Shown here: in pieces, positions 32,625 to 44,885 of the stretch
Position numbering within the stretch: position 1 is the stretch's first letter
Layout: every line of letters begins with the position of its first letter
From: Mimachlamys varia
Lineage: Eukaryota; Mollusca; Bivalvia; Pectinida; Pectinidae
Length of the DNA stretch: 64,000 nt
Direction: 5' to 3'
NCBI GenBank assembly: GCA_947623455.1
Contig: OX392541.1
Location: 9,180,719-9,244,718 of the forward strand
The notes under the pieces: model-generated
What the model saw: only the letters and a program-made list of their open reading frames with translations
Database searches by the model: none
Told to the model about the DNA's origin: nothing
Made by a program: the position numbers and the translations under genes

Positions 32625-33767
32625 TTATATAAATGTATGTATTGTCCGTTTCGCTGCAGATTTCATTATTTGGGGTAACAGCCGGAGACGTACCCAAAAT
32701 GTGTCGGGTTTCTGCGTGGTTTTTGTCACCTTGGTAGGATGGAGAGTCCCATGCCATTCAGCTAGAGGACACTTCCCTTTCAAAAGCCTTGGTGCATAGT
32801 GAGAACATTCAAAGACTAGTGCCAGAGGGTTACTGGTGTCAAAGCGAGAGTCATGCTGAGGGGGGATATCCAGCTTTTGTGCTACGATTCCAAGATATAC
32901 ATCATCCATTGCAAAGTATTTCACATAGGGGAAAGCTATATGAAACTTGCGAGCTGTGTATCGTGACATTACGAATGACCCACCTCTCACATATGTTGGT
33001 ATTTCCTTAAATGCATAATGCTTAAATTTTGGAGTTTTTCGAATAGTTGAATGTTTTTTAACATATTGCTTCTTTTCCACTCTCCCAATAAATGTATCTT
33101 GTTGATTTTGTAGTTGTCTTAGAAATGTCAACATCGCGGTAGGATGTACGTAGAAATCGTCATCAATGAATAACAAAAAGTCTGCTTGGGTACAATGTCT
33201 ATTAATCCAGCGGAATCCCATCATTATTTTGTATGTAATATGATCAAAACTGTCGATAAAATTTCCTTGAACAATATCGCGATACAGTTTCACTTCTTTC
33301 TCAATCCGCCATTGTTCGCCTTCTAAACTATAAGCTCCGAGCAGAAAAACAAGTCGAACGTTAGTGTCACGTGTGTTTTTCCAAACATGGCGGATAGCAA
33401 GTCGTTGGTTAGTGTTTAGTACATGGGATTTCACAACAATGAGGATTGAATTGCTTTTATTCCCAGCCTGTTTAAAATCACACGGAACTGGAGTGTGCAT
33501 ATATTTATAGGAATACGAGTTAACTGGTTCATACGGAATTTTGGTGTTTTTCAATATTGCATCATTTACATGCTTAGCTATATCTATATCGAGGGAATAC
33601 TGGTGAAATATAGAAACGCTTAGAGTTTCATTGTGACTTATGATGAGCTTTCTACGTACATACGATTTTTCAACAGTACTCATCTCAAATACAAGACCTA
33701 TGTTACCAAATATAAATAATAAAACCGTCAATATAATTATCTGCTTTCTGGATTTTCGCAAACTCAT
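32625..33767 (-). CDS. Single-domain GT31 glycosyltransferase, related to domain 2 of the 723-aa protein
   Basis: A 380-aa type II protein: signal anchor at about 9-29, then one GT31 domain at about 105-330. RHVW, FLLG, GNFIDSFDHITYK, DDD at 202-204 followed by FYV, and MDDVYLGIVAQKL are present; the usual PPY.GGGAY is TYVRGGSFVMS. The NPHPY block has diverged to NSYSYKY. The tail ECSHYAPRLLKGKCPL and a later LRLLPQI closely match the C-terminal part of the 723-aa protein (ECSHVSARLLKGKCPL, LMKLPQI). It therefore looks like a free-standing copy of that second domain. A candidate 5'UTR acceptor (TTTTTCAG, exon up to 33957) lies 190 bp upstream; candidate donors occur at 34290 and 35509. It is likely an active Golgi transferase of unknown specificity. 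Confidence 0.92.
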   Translation of the reverse strand: MSLRKSRKQIIILTVLLFIFGNIGLVFEMSTVEKSYVRRKLIISHNETLSVSIFHQYSLDIDIAKHVNDAILKNTKIPYEPVNSYSYKYMHTPVPCDFKQAGNKSNSILIVVKSHVLNTNQRLAIRHVWKNTRDTNVRLVFLLGAYSLEGEQWRIEKEVKLYRDIVQGNFIDSFDHITYKIMMGFRWINRHCTQADFLLFIDDDFYVHPTAMLTFLRQLQNQQDTFIGRVEKKQYVKKHSTIRKTPKFKHYAFKEIPTYVRGGSFVMSRYTARKFHIAFPYVKYFAMDDVYLGIVAQKLDIPPQHDSRFDTSNPLALVFECSHYAPRLLKGKCPLAEWHGTLHPTKVTKTTQKPDTFWVRLRLLPQIMKSAAKRTIHTFI

Positions 33768-34830
33768 GTTTGAGCAAATGTACGTTAATACGTTGGTATT
33801 TGCATCGTGTTAATGGCATCTGTTTTACACTCTTATAAAAATGTATGAAATTGCTTCGGAGGAATCAGCTGCAAGACGCCATCGAACATATAGTCCACGA
33901 TTATCTCGAGATCTTGGAAATGGCGGCATCTACTGACGGGCAAGCATTGCATCAACCTGAAAAAGGAAAAGTCATGGAAATGCGATAAAGATGTATTTTT
34001 TACTTTCTGAAAGTCATAAAATCTCAATATCCTCACTTAATCTGAAATCTTGTATAGGCAAACTTTGTTACGAATTGTACATGTATCTCGCCCTCGTATA
34101 ATTCGAAGTTTTCCCATGGTCCTGTCGATCTCGGGATAATGGGGTTTTACTGTAGTTAATGGTAGGATATATAGCAACCATAAAACTGATATTACACTCA
34201 TTATAACACGAAAATGAAGATTGATTCTGACCAAACTACATGTATATAATATAACAAATTGTTAAGCAGTTAAGAGATCTAAACTTTTACCTTCACATTT
34301 GATCCGATGACCTTGAGAAAAGATGCTGACTATATCCGAGTGGAACTTTTGATTCAAAGATCTTTCGGTCTGGTTAATTATTGTTACATGTATTTAATTG
34401 GACACAGTGACGGACCAATGGCATCACCTTGGCGTACAACTTTGAATATTTGAAACAAACTGCAAATTTTGACCTCTGTCCTTTGGTTGAAGGTCACAAA
34501 GACCTAACCACAATGCAATGCACTTCGTTTATAGATGATATCAGGTACCAGCCTCGGTTGAAGCTTGGGAAGACATATGACTTTAATTATTTAATATCAG
34601 TAAACCTTGTCAGTGCGTGAACTTTAGCACATTTAACAGATTTTAAACATTTATTACACAGCATACATGCATCGTCTATGCCTGTATGTAAGAAAACATC
34701 TATCGCCTGGAGAGGGCAAATAGTATGCAGCGTAATACTTATGACGTCATAATATTGATAACGTCAACAAATGAAATCCATGGCCACATGAATGCCAACT
34801 GAATTTGATAGCTTTATATATAGTGACAAT
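33768..34830. other. Upstream region of the 380-aa gene
   Basis: It holds the candidate 5'UTR exon end (acceptor AG at 33958-33959) and a pogo-type half-element (34095-34155, TTCGAAGTTTTCCC ... GGGATAATGGGGTTTTACTG). No coding region is supported. Confidence 0.4.
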
Positions 34831-35362
34831 GGTATATGATGGTAAATATTTCAATTTAATCAGTATATATATTATAATGATTATTATCATCCACATTTCG
34901 TTATTCTAAACCATTACAAACCAATTTCAATTTTATCTATATACACGTTCATGTGTACAATCATGTATATGATGGTAAATATTTCAATTTATTCAGTATA
35001 TATCTTATAATGATTATTATCATCCGTATTCCGTTATTCTAAACCATAACAATGATTATTATCATCCACATTTCGTTATTCTAAACCATAACAAACCAAT
35101 TTCAATTATATCTATATACACGTACAATTGTACATGTGTATACAATGTATGATGGTAATTATTTCAATTTAATCAGCATATATATTATAATGATTATTAT
35201 CATCCACATTTCGTTATTCTAAACCATAATAATGATTATTATCATCCACATTTCGTTATTCTAAATCATAATAATGATTATTATCATCCACATTTCGTTA
35301 TTCTAAACCATAATAATGATTATTATCATCCACATTTCGTTATTCTAAACCATAACAAACCA
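34831..35362. repeat. Nested tandem repeat: 42-bp units inside about 130-180-bp superunits
   Basis: TGATTATTATCATCCACATT + TCGTTATTCTAAACCATAATAA repeats at a 42-bp step at 35191, 35233, 35275 and 35317, and singly near 34878, 35010 and 35052. Larger blocks starting GTATATGATGGTAAATATTT recur at 34831, 34965 and 35147. Confidence 0.8.
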
Positions 35363-36126
35363 ATTTCAATCATATCTACATGTATATACACACGTACTAC
35401 ACACGTACAGTAGAAAGTACCACACTGTGTGTAACTTTTTCCTTCTAGTGTTTATAATCAATAGCAACAGAACCAAATAATCAATACGTTTATGTATACT
35501 AATACTTACCAACTGACTTGATTTTATTCGATCCAGGCGTATCCATGTCTGCAATATTTTGAATCCCAAACCATGTATCCATACCTGAACACGTCCTCGC
35601 CTACATTTTGTGATAATATTTATTTTGTATGTGGCTTTAAAAAGATCGTTTATCAACCAAGGCGATGATTGCTACAACAAAGAACTATACTTAAACCCTA
35701 ACCTTAACCCAAATCAGTGGAATATGTTTAAATGTACATTATCATAGGTGTGAATCTAACTGACAAAGCCCATTCACGTCGCGTTTGTATGCGTGCTTTT
35801 AACACGAAGCAATGTGGCTAATGCTCTTTAGTTAACTTTATTGATTTATTGATATTTTTGGCCGACATCATGGAGGTAGAAACACAGCAGTCTTTATACC
35901 AGTGATCAGACGATGTTTGTGCACCGCTCGGTCGCATATTTGTGTTGATAGAGCTTACAAAAGAACACATCTTATGATTAGCAAGGTAGGGTTAGCATTC
36001 CGTTATATAGCAAAAGGCTTAACATGTAATTTATACATATCAAAGGGAAGTTACTGTGACGTGTATCAAGTGTTACTATCGCTGACAGGGGTTGACTGTA
36101 CAAACGAACTACATCGTCAGTCTTTA
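35363..36126. other. Intergenic DNA, nothing recognised
   Basis: Short frames only. A consensus minus-strand donor (GTTG|GTAAGTATT) at 35509 could serve a distal 5'UTR exon of the 380-aa gene. Confidence 0.3.
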
Positions 36127-36330
36127 ATGACATACGGGTGGTTGGATGGCGCAGTGGATAACGCACTTGCATTTCACCAAGTCGGCCGGGGTTCGATTAT
36201 CCAATTGAACGTGAAAATGTATGTGGTCACCTGCCCGACCACGTGGGTTTTTTCCGAGTCAACTTTACATAATAAATGCAATGAATTGATTAATGACGTA
36301 TTAATTATGATGACTTTAAGAATCGGACTG
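36127..36330 (+). mobile_element. tRNA-derived SINE
   Basis: A-box-like GGTTGGATGGCGCAGTGGAT, B-box-like GGGGTTCGATTATCC, then the core GGTCACCTGCCCGACCACGT + GGGTTTT shared with 49255-49500. An overlapping open frame is incidental. Confidence 0.75.
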
Positions 36331-36618
36331 TGGAATTCATAGCCTAAATGAATGACATCTTAATGTTACAATATGGATACATTGGATATACTGGCGATTC
36401 CACTCAATAGTAGATATGTACTAGTGATGATTTATATTTTGGTTACATTTCTACCTCTTTCTTTATCCTTCTTCGAAGTTTCTTTTCATCATCCATCCTA
36501 ATTTTGTTGTGACGTCATATTTATGATGTTGCTCATGGTATACATATAAATCGTTGCGTTGTGTTTCTTATAGTACAGAAATAATAAAATAAACCAATAC
36601 GAATATGAAAAAAAATAT

Positions 36619-38790
36619 TTACTTCGTAAACCTATTTAACAAAGACTGGAAAATCTGAGGTAATTTCATCAAACGGGAAAAAAATCCTTCCCTTCGTCTG
36701 CTTATCTTAGGTAAACTAGCTTTCACGACTTCGCCACGAAGGGGACATTTTCCTTTTAGAAGGCGTGCAGAAACATGTGAACACTCGTAAGCTAAAGCAG
36801 AACGGGATGACGTGTCAAACACTTGGTCATGTTTGGGGATAATTTGTAGCTTCCAGGCCACGATGCCCAGATATACATCGTCCAAAGGAAGGTACTTTAC
36901 GTAGGGAAAAGTTAGTTGAAACTTACGAGCCACTTCAAACGACAGTAGAATGGCACCACCTTTTACAAAGTCAGGAAAGGTGTCAAAAGGATATTGTTTG
37001 TAAACAACGTTTCTCTTGTCATGTTCAAGTCGACACGGAACCTGTTTTTTCATGATTTTTCCTAGAAATAGCGTGCTTTGATTGGATAACCCGTGTAAGT
37101 ATGTAAGTAATTCTTTCTGCTGTACGTAATAATCATCATCCAGAAACAGAATTAAACGTGTCCTAAAACATGGTTTATTTGCCATAACCCAATTCAATGC
37201 CATTATTATTTTGTATGTATTGTTTCTATAGTGTTCTGTGAAATCCTCCTGCAAGATGTCTTTGTGTATCTCAACTTCTGCTTCTACGGGAGGTTTGTCT
37301 TCTGGGTAAATTCCTTGCCCGAGGAGAAAAACCAACTTAAGGGATGTAGGATATGCCCGAAGGCTCTCGTTCCACAACTTTCGTATAACTGCTCTTTGTT
37401 CGACATTTTTAACATAAGACTTGACAAATACAAGGATATTCTTACTATGTTTGGCAAACTTACACTTTGTCGGTTCAGTTATATACATATAGGGATGAGC
37501 ATTTATATTTCTGAGATTAATTTTATGATTATGAATTATCTTTCCATTAATAGCCGATCTTAAGTTAGCCTCTAGTGGGAAAGAGAAACTATCCTCAAAC
37601 GACATATACGGCATAGCACTACTGTTTCCGGTGTTATTGGTATCGCTTTCCTCAACTACTTCCGGTGTGCTTGCTATTTGCCGCTTTTTGCTCGCTAGAG
37701 GGCACTGACCTCTGAATAGTTCGTCCGCTTTATGGGAACATTCCTGCGCAAGCGCATCCGGACATAGAGTATCCAGTAGCATATCGCTTGTAGGTATGAT
37801 TCCTAACTTCCTACCCACAATGCCTAAATACACATCGTCAAAATTCAGGTATTTTACATGTGGAAACGCCATTTGAAACTTCCTTGCGACGTCTGTCGAG
37901 ACGACGTACGCTCCCCCACCAATATAAGGCGGGAACACATCGAACGGGTACTGATGAACCGTCACAAACCACCGCTCTCCCCGATTTCTGTACGGCTTGG
38001 CATTTACCGCCAAACTTCCGCTGTAGATGTCGGTTTTGTTGACTTCCAAAACTTTTCGAAGATGAATGGATAGATTTGCATATTTCACATGGTAATCGTC
38101 ATCGTGGAACAGGAGTAAGTCTGCCTGAGGACAATGCTTCACAGCCCAGTTAAACCCCATGATGGTTTTTAATGTATTGTTAAAGTAGGAATCAGCGAAG
38201 TTTTCTTGGATGAGGTCCTTGTAGATCCTGTTCTCTCTGTCTATAGGCCAGCGTCGGCCATTATTTTCCTTCGGGTACTCTCCCAGTATGAACACGAGGG
38301 CCATATTGGGGTCTTTGATCTTCTCCCAAAGCGACCGTATTGCCACACGCATCTCAACATTGCCCACAAACGACTTGACAATGATCAGGATGCGTTTTGT
38401 TGAACCTGCTTTGGTTGGTAGTCGACATGTGGCAGGCACGTTGATATATTTATAAGGATGGTAGTTGATCGGAGGGTTCTGTACATACGTCATGTTCTTT
38501 CGGATGGCCTCGGCAACCAACGCTGACAAGTTCACAAAAGATGGGTAGGCAAATTCTTTCTCGTACGACTGGTATACGATCTTTTTCTTTTTCACCGGGA
38601 GAATAGTTGGTGGGATGTCGATGATAAGAACGTCCCGCGGAGGTTCTGCGTTCACGTTCGCCACGACGTCATATCGCCAATCTGCAACAGACAGTTCTAT
38701 AAACACCGAGAGTGCTGTAAACGCCACAAGCCCCACAAGTACCCGGATGATGCTTTTACGCTTTGTGAAACACTTTCCTACCGCTTTCAT
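36619..38790 (-). CDS. Tandem two-domain GT31 beta-1,3-glycosyltransferase with both active sites intact
   Basis: A 723-aa type II protein: signal anchor at about 13-33 and GT31 units at about 105-365 and 428-685. Unit 1: RSLW, FILG, ENFADSYFNNTLKT, DDD at 230-232 followed by YHV, PPYIGGGAYVVS, FDDVYLG. Unit 2: RKLW, FLLG, EDFTEHYRNNTYK, DDD at 551-553 followed by YYV, FPDFVKGGAILLS, LDDVYLG. Both units have the leader (SYEKEFAYP; SFEDSFSFP) and an IN.HPY.YI block. It is the only member here in which both units look catalytic, so it may add two sugars in sequence, as other bifunctional polymerising transferases do, or one unit may be regulatory. The basic tail (RRREGFFSRLMKLPQIF) is shared with the 380-aa gene. 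A candidate 5'UTR acceptor is at 39011-39012. Confidence 0.93.
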   Translation of the reverse strand: MKAVGKCFTKRKSIIRVLVGLVAFTALSVFIELSVADWRYDVVANVNAEPPRDVLIIDIPPTILPVKKKKIVYQSYEKEFAYPSFVNLSALVAEAIRKNMTYVQNPPINYHPYKYINVPATCRLPTKAGSTKRILIIVKSFVGNVEMRVAIRSLWEKIKDPNMALVFILGEYPKENNGRRWPIDRENRIYKDLIQENFADSYFNNTLKTIMGFNWAVKHCPQADLLLFHDDDYHVKYANLSIHLRKVLEVNKTDIYSGSLAVNAKPYRNRGERWFVTVHQYPFDVFPPYIGGGAYVVSTDVARKFQMAFPHVKYLNFDDVYLGIVGRKLGIIPTSDMLLDTLCPDALAQECSHKADELFRGQCPLASKKRQIASTPEVVEESDTNNTGNSSAMPYMSFEDSFSFPLEANLRSAINGKIIHNHKINLRNINAHPYMYITEPTKCKFAKHSKNILVFVKSYVKNVEQRAVIRKLWNESLRAYPTSLKLVFLLGQGIYPEDKPPVEAEVEIHKDILQEDFTEHYRNNTYKIIMALNWVMANKPCFRTRLILFLDDDYYVQQKELLTYLHGLSNQSTLFLGKIMKKQVPCRLEHDKRNVVYKQYPFDTFPDFVKGGAILLSFEVARKFQLTFPYVKYLPLDDVYLGIVAWKLQIIPKHDQVFDTSSRSALAYECSHVSARLLKGKCPLRGEVVKASLPKISRRREGFFSRLMKLPQIFQSLLNRFTK

Positions 38791-39010
38791 TATGTCTACT
38801 GAGAATCAATTTCCATATAATATGTTTATAATCTTTTTCTCAATAGATTATTGCAACGGGTGTGTAAATAAACTGTCCATTGGATAGCTGTTTAAATGTT
38901 TATCTATATCCCTCATGGCGGAGATGTTGAATGTTTATAGATGAGCAACTCGAACGTCAAGTCGCCTTGGTCATCCCCGTTGTCCAGTGGTGACGTTGAA
39001 GCGTCTACAT

Positions 39011-40680
39011 CTGTTAAAATAAAAAAGGAGTATTTCGTTACATTTTGTCCCTGGTATAATATAATGTGATAGATACATTTATCAACTTCAACACTGTTTA
39101 ATATGTTTAACCGTCACGTTTGAAAATCATCTGTTTAGGTATTGACCAATCAATACATGTCTTCAAATTCACTGCATCCAACGCTGCAGACGCGTTATAT
39201 ATAACTAGCGGTTGTCTATTTATACATGTTCGCTGCATTCAGAAAGATATCTATTCAAGTTAATGACGTCTCGTTTTGAAATTCATGCAAGAATAGGCAT
39301 AGTCAAGCATGGATTCATTAGATCATGTCACCAAATATTGTTTTACATAACTTTTAACTGTCTGATGCCTGAGGTAAGGTAAGTAATGGTAGCTAATATT
39401 GATTCCCTGTGTATACCGTGTATACTTTATATTCATACGTATAACTCATGTTAGCAAAAATGCACTTTATGTTAGTATAAAAGCCAAAACTTTTCTGCCG
39501 TAACACGTGGTTTACTGCTGACATTATAGATTAACCTGGTTCAATAAGAGTCTTCTCGCTTAGCTTCAGTTAACATGGGCTGTTTCAAGCAAGAAATCAA
39601 GCAATTTTTCCCTAGTAAAAATGTAAATATTTGATACATGGCTTCATGCTATATGGATGTAACCGAATTCTGTTCAAAAAATGTTTAAATTTCCCCTTCA
39701 ATGCTTATGTACCCGGCAGAAATTACAGCTATTTTCAATTCAGTTCATTATTAGTATCCCTTTTCTGTCATATCACTCAAGTATATTTTTTTATACAACG
39801 AGAGGGAACATATCGTAGTTGAAGGCCCGGTATACGTAACTTTTGGCAAAACGCGTAGAGAAAATCAAGTCTAATAACTTTATATTTATAGATTTAGTTA
39901 AGATTAACTGATATCAGCAATATTCAAGATGAGTTCTTACACGGTTATCGGTACAGCAGTAATTTAAACTCGGTATTTGTAAACACCGTCCATTTTGAAC
40001 TGTCTTCTAACTTCGGCTTGTTGTTGAAGTGGACCACATCTGAATTATTTTCAATTCTTTGGATTTTTCTGTCAAGAGTTTCTTATTAGTTACCGTTCAG
40101 GTTTACTTCGTTTTAAGCTTATTTTTGCATGGTTTTCAGAATCCCGAAAAAATTACTAAAATTACGTATATTGGGCCTTCAACAGTTTAGAGAGTCAGAC
40201 TTTGCTCCAGCCAAACAAAACTCGGAGAAAAGATGCTCGATTAGATATACATAAACAAAGAAAACGACAGCAATTTTACCATTGTCATCAATTCAAAGAA
40301 GACAAAACTTTGGCAGCAATCAAAAGCCTCCATCATTACATGTAACTAAGAACCATAACTCTATACACAATTAGGAAAGCCTTCTCGGAATTCCCTTGAT
40401 TTACTTTAATGCATACAAAATTTGAAATGGGAAGTGAAAGACCTTAAGATATAAATTATTATGTATAATACTTATTGCTGGCAGAATGACAGACTGATGT
40501 GCTGGAAAAAATGCCTCGTCTGATAACCTCCTGTAGAATTGGTCAGGAACAATCGCATGTAACCAATTAGATCTGTGTGTATAATAGTGACTAGACTATG
40601 TTAGACATGTAAGACATAAAACAGTTATTACAATAACAAACATGTATATTAACTTCTCACACATAATTCACATCCACTCA
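39011..40680. other. Upstream region of the 723-aa gene
   Basis: The minus-strand acceptor TTTTAACAG ends a presumed 5'UTR exon at 39010. No reliable donor or first exon is identified. It includes the MITE at 39818-40183 and no coding region. Confidence 0.4.
39818..40183. mobile_element. MITE with AAGGCCCRRTATACGTAA termini, copy A
   Basis: The termini GTTGAAGGCCCGGTATACGT and ACGTATATTGGGCCTTCAAC are inverted repeats. The interior matches 52772-53084 (GATTTAGTTAAGATTAACTG, ATCAGCAATATTC, CGGCTTGTTGTTGAAGTGG, TTTTCAATTCTTTGGATTTT). Confidence 0.85.
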
Positions 40681-40689
40681 CATTCACAC

Positions 40690-40970
40690 AGGTTGCAGAA
40701 TATCAGAAACCTTAACCACTGGGCCACCGCGAACCAGGGGTTGAGGGTCTAGTGGTAGCATAATATCAGACAATTAAACCGCTGGGCCACCGCGACCTAG
40801 AGGTGGAGGGCTAGTGGTACCGGGACCCGAATATCAGACACCTTAATTTAACCACTGGGCCACTACGGACCGGAGATAGAGGGCTAGTGGTACCGGTAGC
40901 CAAATATCAGACACCTTAATTTAACCACTTGGCCACTACGGACCGGAGATGGAGGGTAATTGGAAGCAGA
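40690..40970 (-). repeat. Tandem array of about four tRNA-like units
   Basis: Read on the minus strand, units of about 63-73 bp repeat GGTGGCCCAGTGGTTAA (A-box-like), then TGTCTGATATT, then GGTACCACTAGCCCTCCA. GGGCCAC marks recur at 40721, 40784, 40857 and 40930. They resemble tRNA/SINE heads placed in series. None forms an obvious complete tRNA. Confidence 0.7.
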
Positions 40971-43855
40971 AATTGCGACACTTTATACATAAACATTAGT
41001 TATATAGCTTTCTAAATTAGCACTCATTCTTATTTACAAATTGAAACAGAAACTGATATTTTATACATACCGTTGAGGGAATACCGGCATGCCTTGCAAA
41101 TATACTCCGTAAGAACACCACAGACTTGAACATACACTTAATTTTATCATTATCCAATACACGATTTAATTACTAAATTACGAATAAAAACATAAGACAT
41201 TATACATGAGTTTTGATGGCCTACTGATGTTAACAATCCCGCATGGTTCATTTACGATTTAGAACATTATAATATTGAAGATTAATTAACTCATAAGGCC
41301 AAACAAAGAGATATACCCGCGATACTATCTGGAACGCTATTCAGACTGTTAAAAGCGTTGTCAGCTTTATTTGTAAAATGAGGACATCTTTTCCCTCAGT
41401 AACATTGTTTGCCGAGATTTAAATCGAACTGTGTGGAAATTATACATACATGAATTGTCAACTAAACATGGCATTTATGAGAAGTAAACTCGAAACAATA
41501 TGCATAAAAAGTAACTATAATATTTCTTGAATTCAACGCGTTGATGAGGCTTTGGACAATTTGAGTTCGAGAGATATATTTTTCTATCTGATTTGCATAC
41601 GAAGACAGCGATATGTATTAAGTTAGGGATATGTCACGTGTATTTAAATATCCAGATAATTTAAGAAGCCACATGTCAAAGAACTTGTAACAATAGTGAG
41701 GAATCGAAACTATTCTAATGAACTCAGTGCTTCCAGAGCTCCCGGTACAGTTAATACATGTACTTCCTGCAGAAATCAAAGCACCAAAATGTTCCAATCC
41801 TAGACATTTCTTCCGGAATAGTGCGATTACGATGTGTACAAGTACGTACAAAATGTACGTGTAACTGTCATATCAGTAACGTTGTGGTAAGAACAGTATC
41901 CATTTACTGGTGATATGAACTACATAACAAAGCTCATTAGCATAGCTCATACTTTCTACATAGGTTTTTATTAAGAAATGACTACATTTGGTGGTTATCA
42001 AACACATAGTCCGCTAGTACATACATATAATTTCAAAAAAATCCAACGAATAATTTTATAAAAGAATATACATATTTTTATTTATGTTTGGTGATCATTA
42101 ATCTAAAATATAATTCAAACTTGTGATAACACCGCAGGTATCTATTTAATGTGATAATTATTTTTATGAATCTGTGATACAAATGTATATCTTAACCACG
42201 TATTAACTTGTGATAAGTTGTTTATATGTAAAATGTTCGTATTTTGTGTTTCATGTTAAAGACCACAGTGGAAATAAGTCTCTGACTTTTCTGTGTTATC
42301 CTAGTAATGCAAGTATTGAATTGTATTGTAAATGTACTGAACTTTTATATATTGATGCAATGTTTTGCCAAATAAATATATATATTTATCTATCTACCTA
42401 TCTACCTGTTTAAATATGAAATCCCTGTTTTGCTTTGGAAGTGATTGCAGAATGTCTACAATTTTAGAACATTTGAGACATATATGTTTAAACTTCCCGT
42501 CTTTAGCAATACTGGTTTAAGACCATTATGTTTTGCCAAGATCCTGTTTTGTCTTTGGAAGTGATTGCAGAATGTCTACAATTTTAGAACATTTGAGACA
42601 TATATGTTTAATCTTCCCATATTTAGCAATACCGGTTTAAGTCCATTATTGGCGCAATAGCCATATCTTTCCTGTAATATACCACTCGAGCTCTCATTTA
42701 TGAGGAATAAAGAATGATGATGATGACATCTATTTATTGTCGCGGAATATAACATTACATGATGATTTCTTTCCCCGTGAAGTCGTAAATTCAAACGTTT
42801 TAACTTGGAACAACACGATTTTTGATAAAACAGAAAAAACTGCTACTGGGCCTAGCATGCTTATTACCGCACAACCTGTAGAGCGTTTTGATTGTGTATG
42901 ATATTGGTAGTTTTTATGATCAAAGGGAAGCAACTCTTACTACGTTTGTAAATATGAGAAATATCGACCAAGACACCCTGATCAGCAGTATCGAACACGC
43001 CATGGAAATTAATTTATTTCATGGGCTGCAGGCGCGCCATTAAGTGAATTAAACACATATGGTAGCGCCTGATCCTCCAAAACGATTCATAGTAATTAAT
43101 TACTGTTGTTGGCTTTGGTATAAATCAATAAAATAATTTTACCGCAAAATTTCTGCACGTAACCTTTCACCCCTGCATACCGTAATAGGCTCATCCATAT
43201 CAACGCATGGCAGATTCTACTAAAGTAACATAAGGGTGAAAGGGTCAAAATTAGTGTTTTTTACTGAGAGTACAAAAACAAAACAAAATCCGCGGGAAAT
43301 AAAATAAAGACCTTATACAAACTATAAACAAAAATGTCGTCTGATAAAAAAGCCATGGTAAACAATTAACTCCCATGAGGAGGTTGAGATTTGAAATCAT
43401 TTTAACAGGTACTTATGAAGAACATATACATTTTTATTACATTTTTACCAGTGAAATATCAGAAAATATCAACTTGATAAAACTTATATCATCACTGCTT
43501 ATAGCATCACTAGTGATGATATAAGGTTCGGTCCGATATCATTGCGCACTAACTTGAAGTTGTGTACTATGTTTTTTTTCGCTATTCTAGAACCAAATAA
43601 TATAAAGTCGGGAAATTGAAAACCTTTATAGCAATATGGGAATTTATAGATATCTAATAAATTGATTTTATTAATACGTTTTTGTATTTTTATTATATTT
43701 GAACAAAAAATAGAACTTCATCCTGTGGCGTATTACAATGTATATATTAATATTCTATAAGCCTCAGGCACTCCATGCCCTTCAGTTGTGGCCAAGACTT
43801 TAAAAAATGAAATCAGACTTTTGGGAATTTCGAAAATGTAATAAAAAGAAAATTC
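40971..43855. other. Intergenic DNA between GT31 gene and satellites
   Basis: Apart from the 120-bp duplication I see no gene. 43380-43540 has palindromic ATCATCACT...AGTGATGAT words. Confidence 0.35.
42421..42650 (+). repeat. 120-bp tandem duplication
   Basis: TTGGAAGTGATTGCAGAATG, TCTACAATTTTAGAACATTT and GAGACATATATGTTTAA recur at a 120-bp offset with few differences. Confidence 0.8.
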
Positions 43856-43966
43856 AATGGTTTCCCGATGAATATCAAATATATTTCACTCGTATGTCAG
43901 ATTTTAAAAATATTTTCACGAGTGCCATACTCGTGAAATATATTTGATATTTAACGGGAAACCATT
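43856..43966. repeat. Foldback element, 41-bp arms
   Basis: AATGGTTTCCCG followed by AATATCAAATATATTTCACT is mirrored by its inverse ending CGGGAAACCATT, around a 29-bp centre. ACTCGTG and AAATATATTTGATAT words also occur near 13390-13430, suggesting the same family. Confidence 0.75.
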
Positions 43967-44885
43967 AAATAGTCTGTATATATCTATGGCTTTAAGTATG
44001 ATACAAACCTTTTAAACTTTAAGCGAAAGAATTGCACTTAAGTGCGCTTAGATTTTTACTCTAAATATTAAAAATATTTGCTCTTAGGTAGTTTTAGTAT
44101 ACAATACCAGCGTTTTACTTCAGTGTCAGTATTTGTTCTGAAGTACACATATATATAAACACATATTAATGATGTCTTGGCAAAATGGCAAAACACAACT
44201 TTGAAACTTTTCTACAATGTAGTCTGGTATCTGATAAGGCCAACCATAGTTCAGTCTATTGAATTATTTGGGTAGAATAACTGGGGCATACATTCTATGC
44301 ATGGCATAATTGTTCTCATCAAGGATCTAAGTATAGTCCATGTTAGTCTTTTCAAAATATTACAAAAACATAAATTAGTCCGAATCAAATTACACCAATT
44401 GTGTTAATAACGTTTTATCCTCGAGTTTGTTAGAGTTACGCCCCTTTGCGTCCTTTAATGTCTGTTAATTTACCCGTATGACAAGCTTATTCATTCCGTC
44501 CATCTGTAACGATCAGCTATTCATAACACACGACTGGGACCAGTATGGCTCTACATTGTTTAACTGTTAGAATATGACAGAATTATAAATAAGGAAACAT
44601 AAATGGGACCACAGAACTGTAATACATCCGCTTCCCACTCCCCCAACCATTGCAATAGAAACTTTTATAAGGCAATGTTGATGACGAACAAACTTTTATC
44701 TGCAGATACATCTACACATCGTCCCTAACATTCCTGTGTAGTGTCATTGAAATTGGTTCACAATTTTAGGAGCAGTTTCCCAAATAAAAAAATCTAGTTT
44801 AGGAGAAGTAGCCGGTACATCGTTGAGTCTCCAGACAGTCAGACGGACAAACTCATTCCAGTACGAGTGAGATCAATTGTTAAAA
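43967..44885. other. Intergenic DNA, nothing recognised
   Basis: No gene or recognised repeat before the 31-bp satellite. Confidence 0.35.

Noticed and set aside
35902..36342. 146-codon plus-strand frame
   Set aside because: It runs through a tRNA-derived SINE, with Pol III box sequences translated; no domain.
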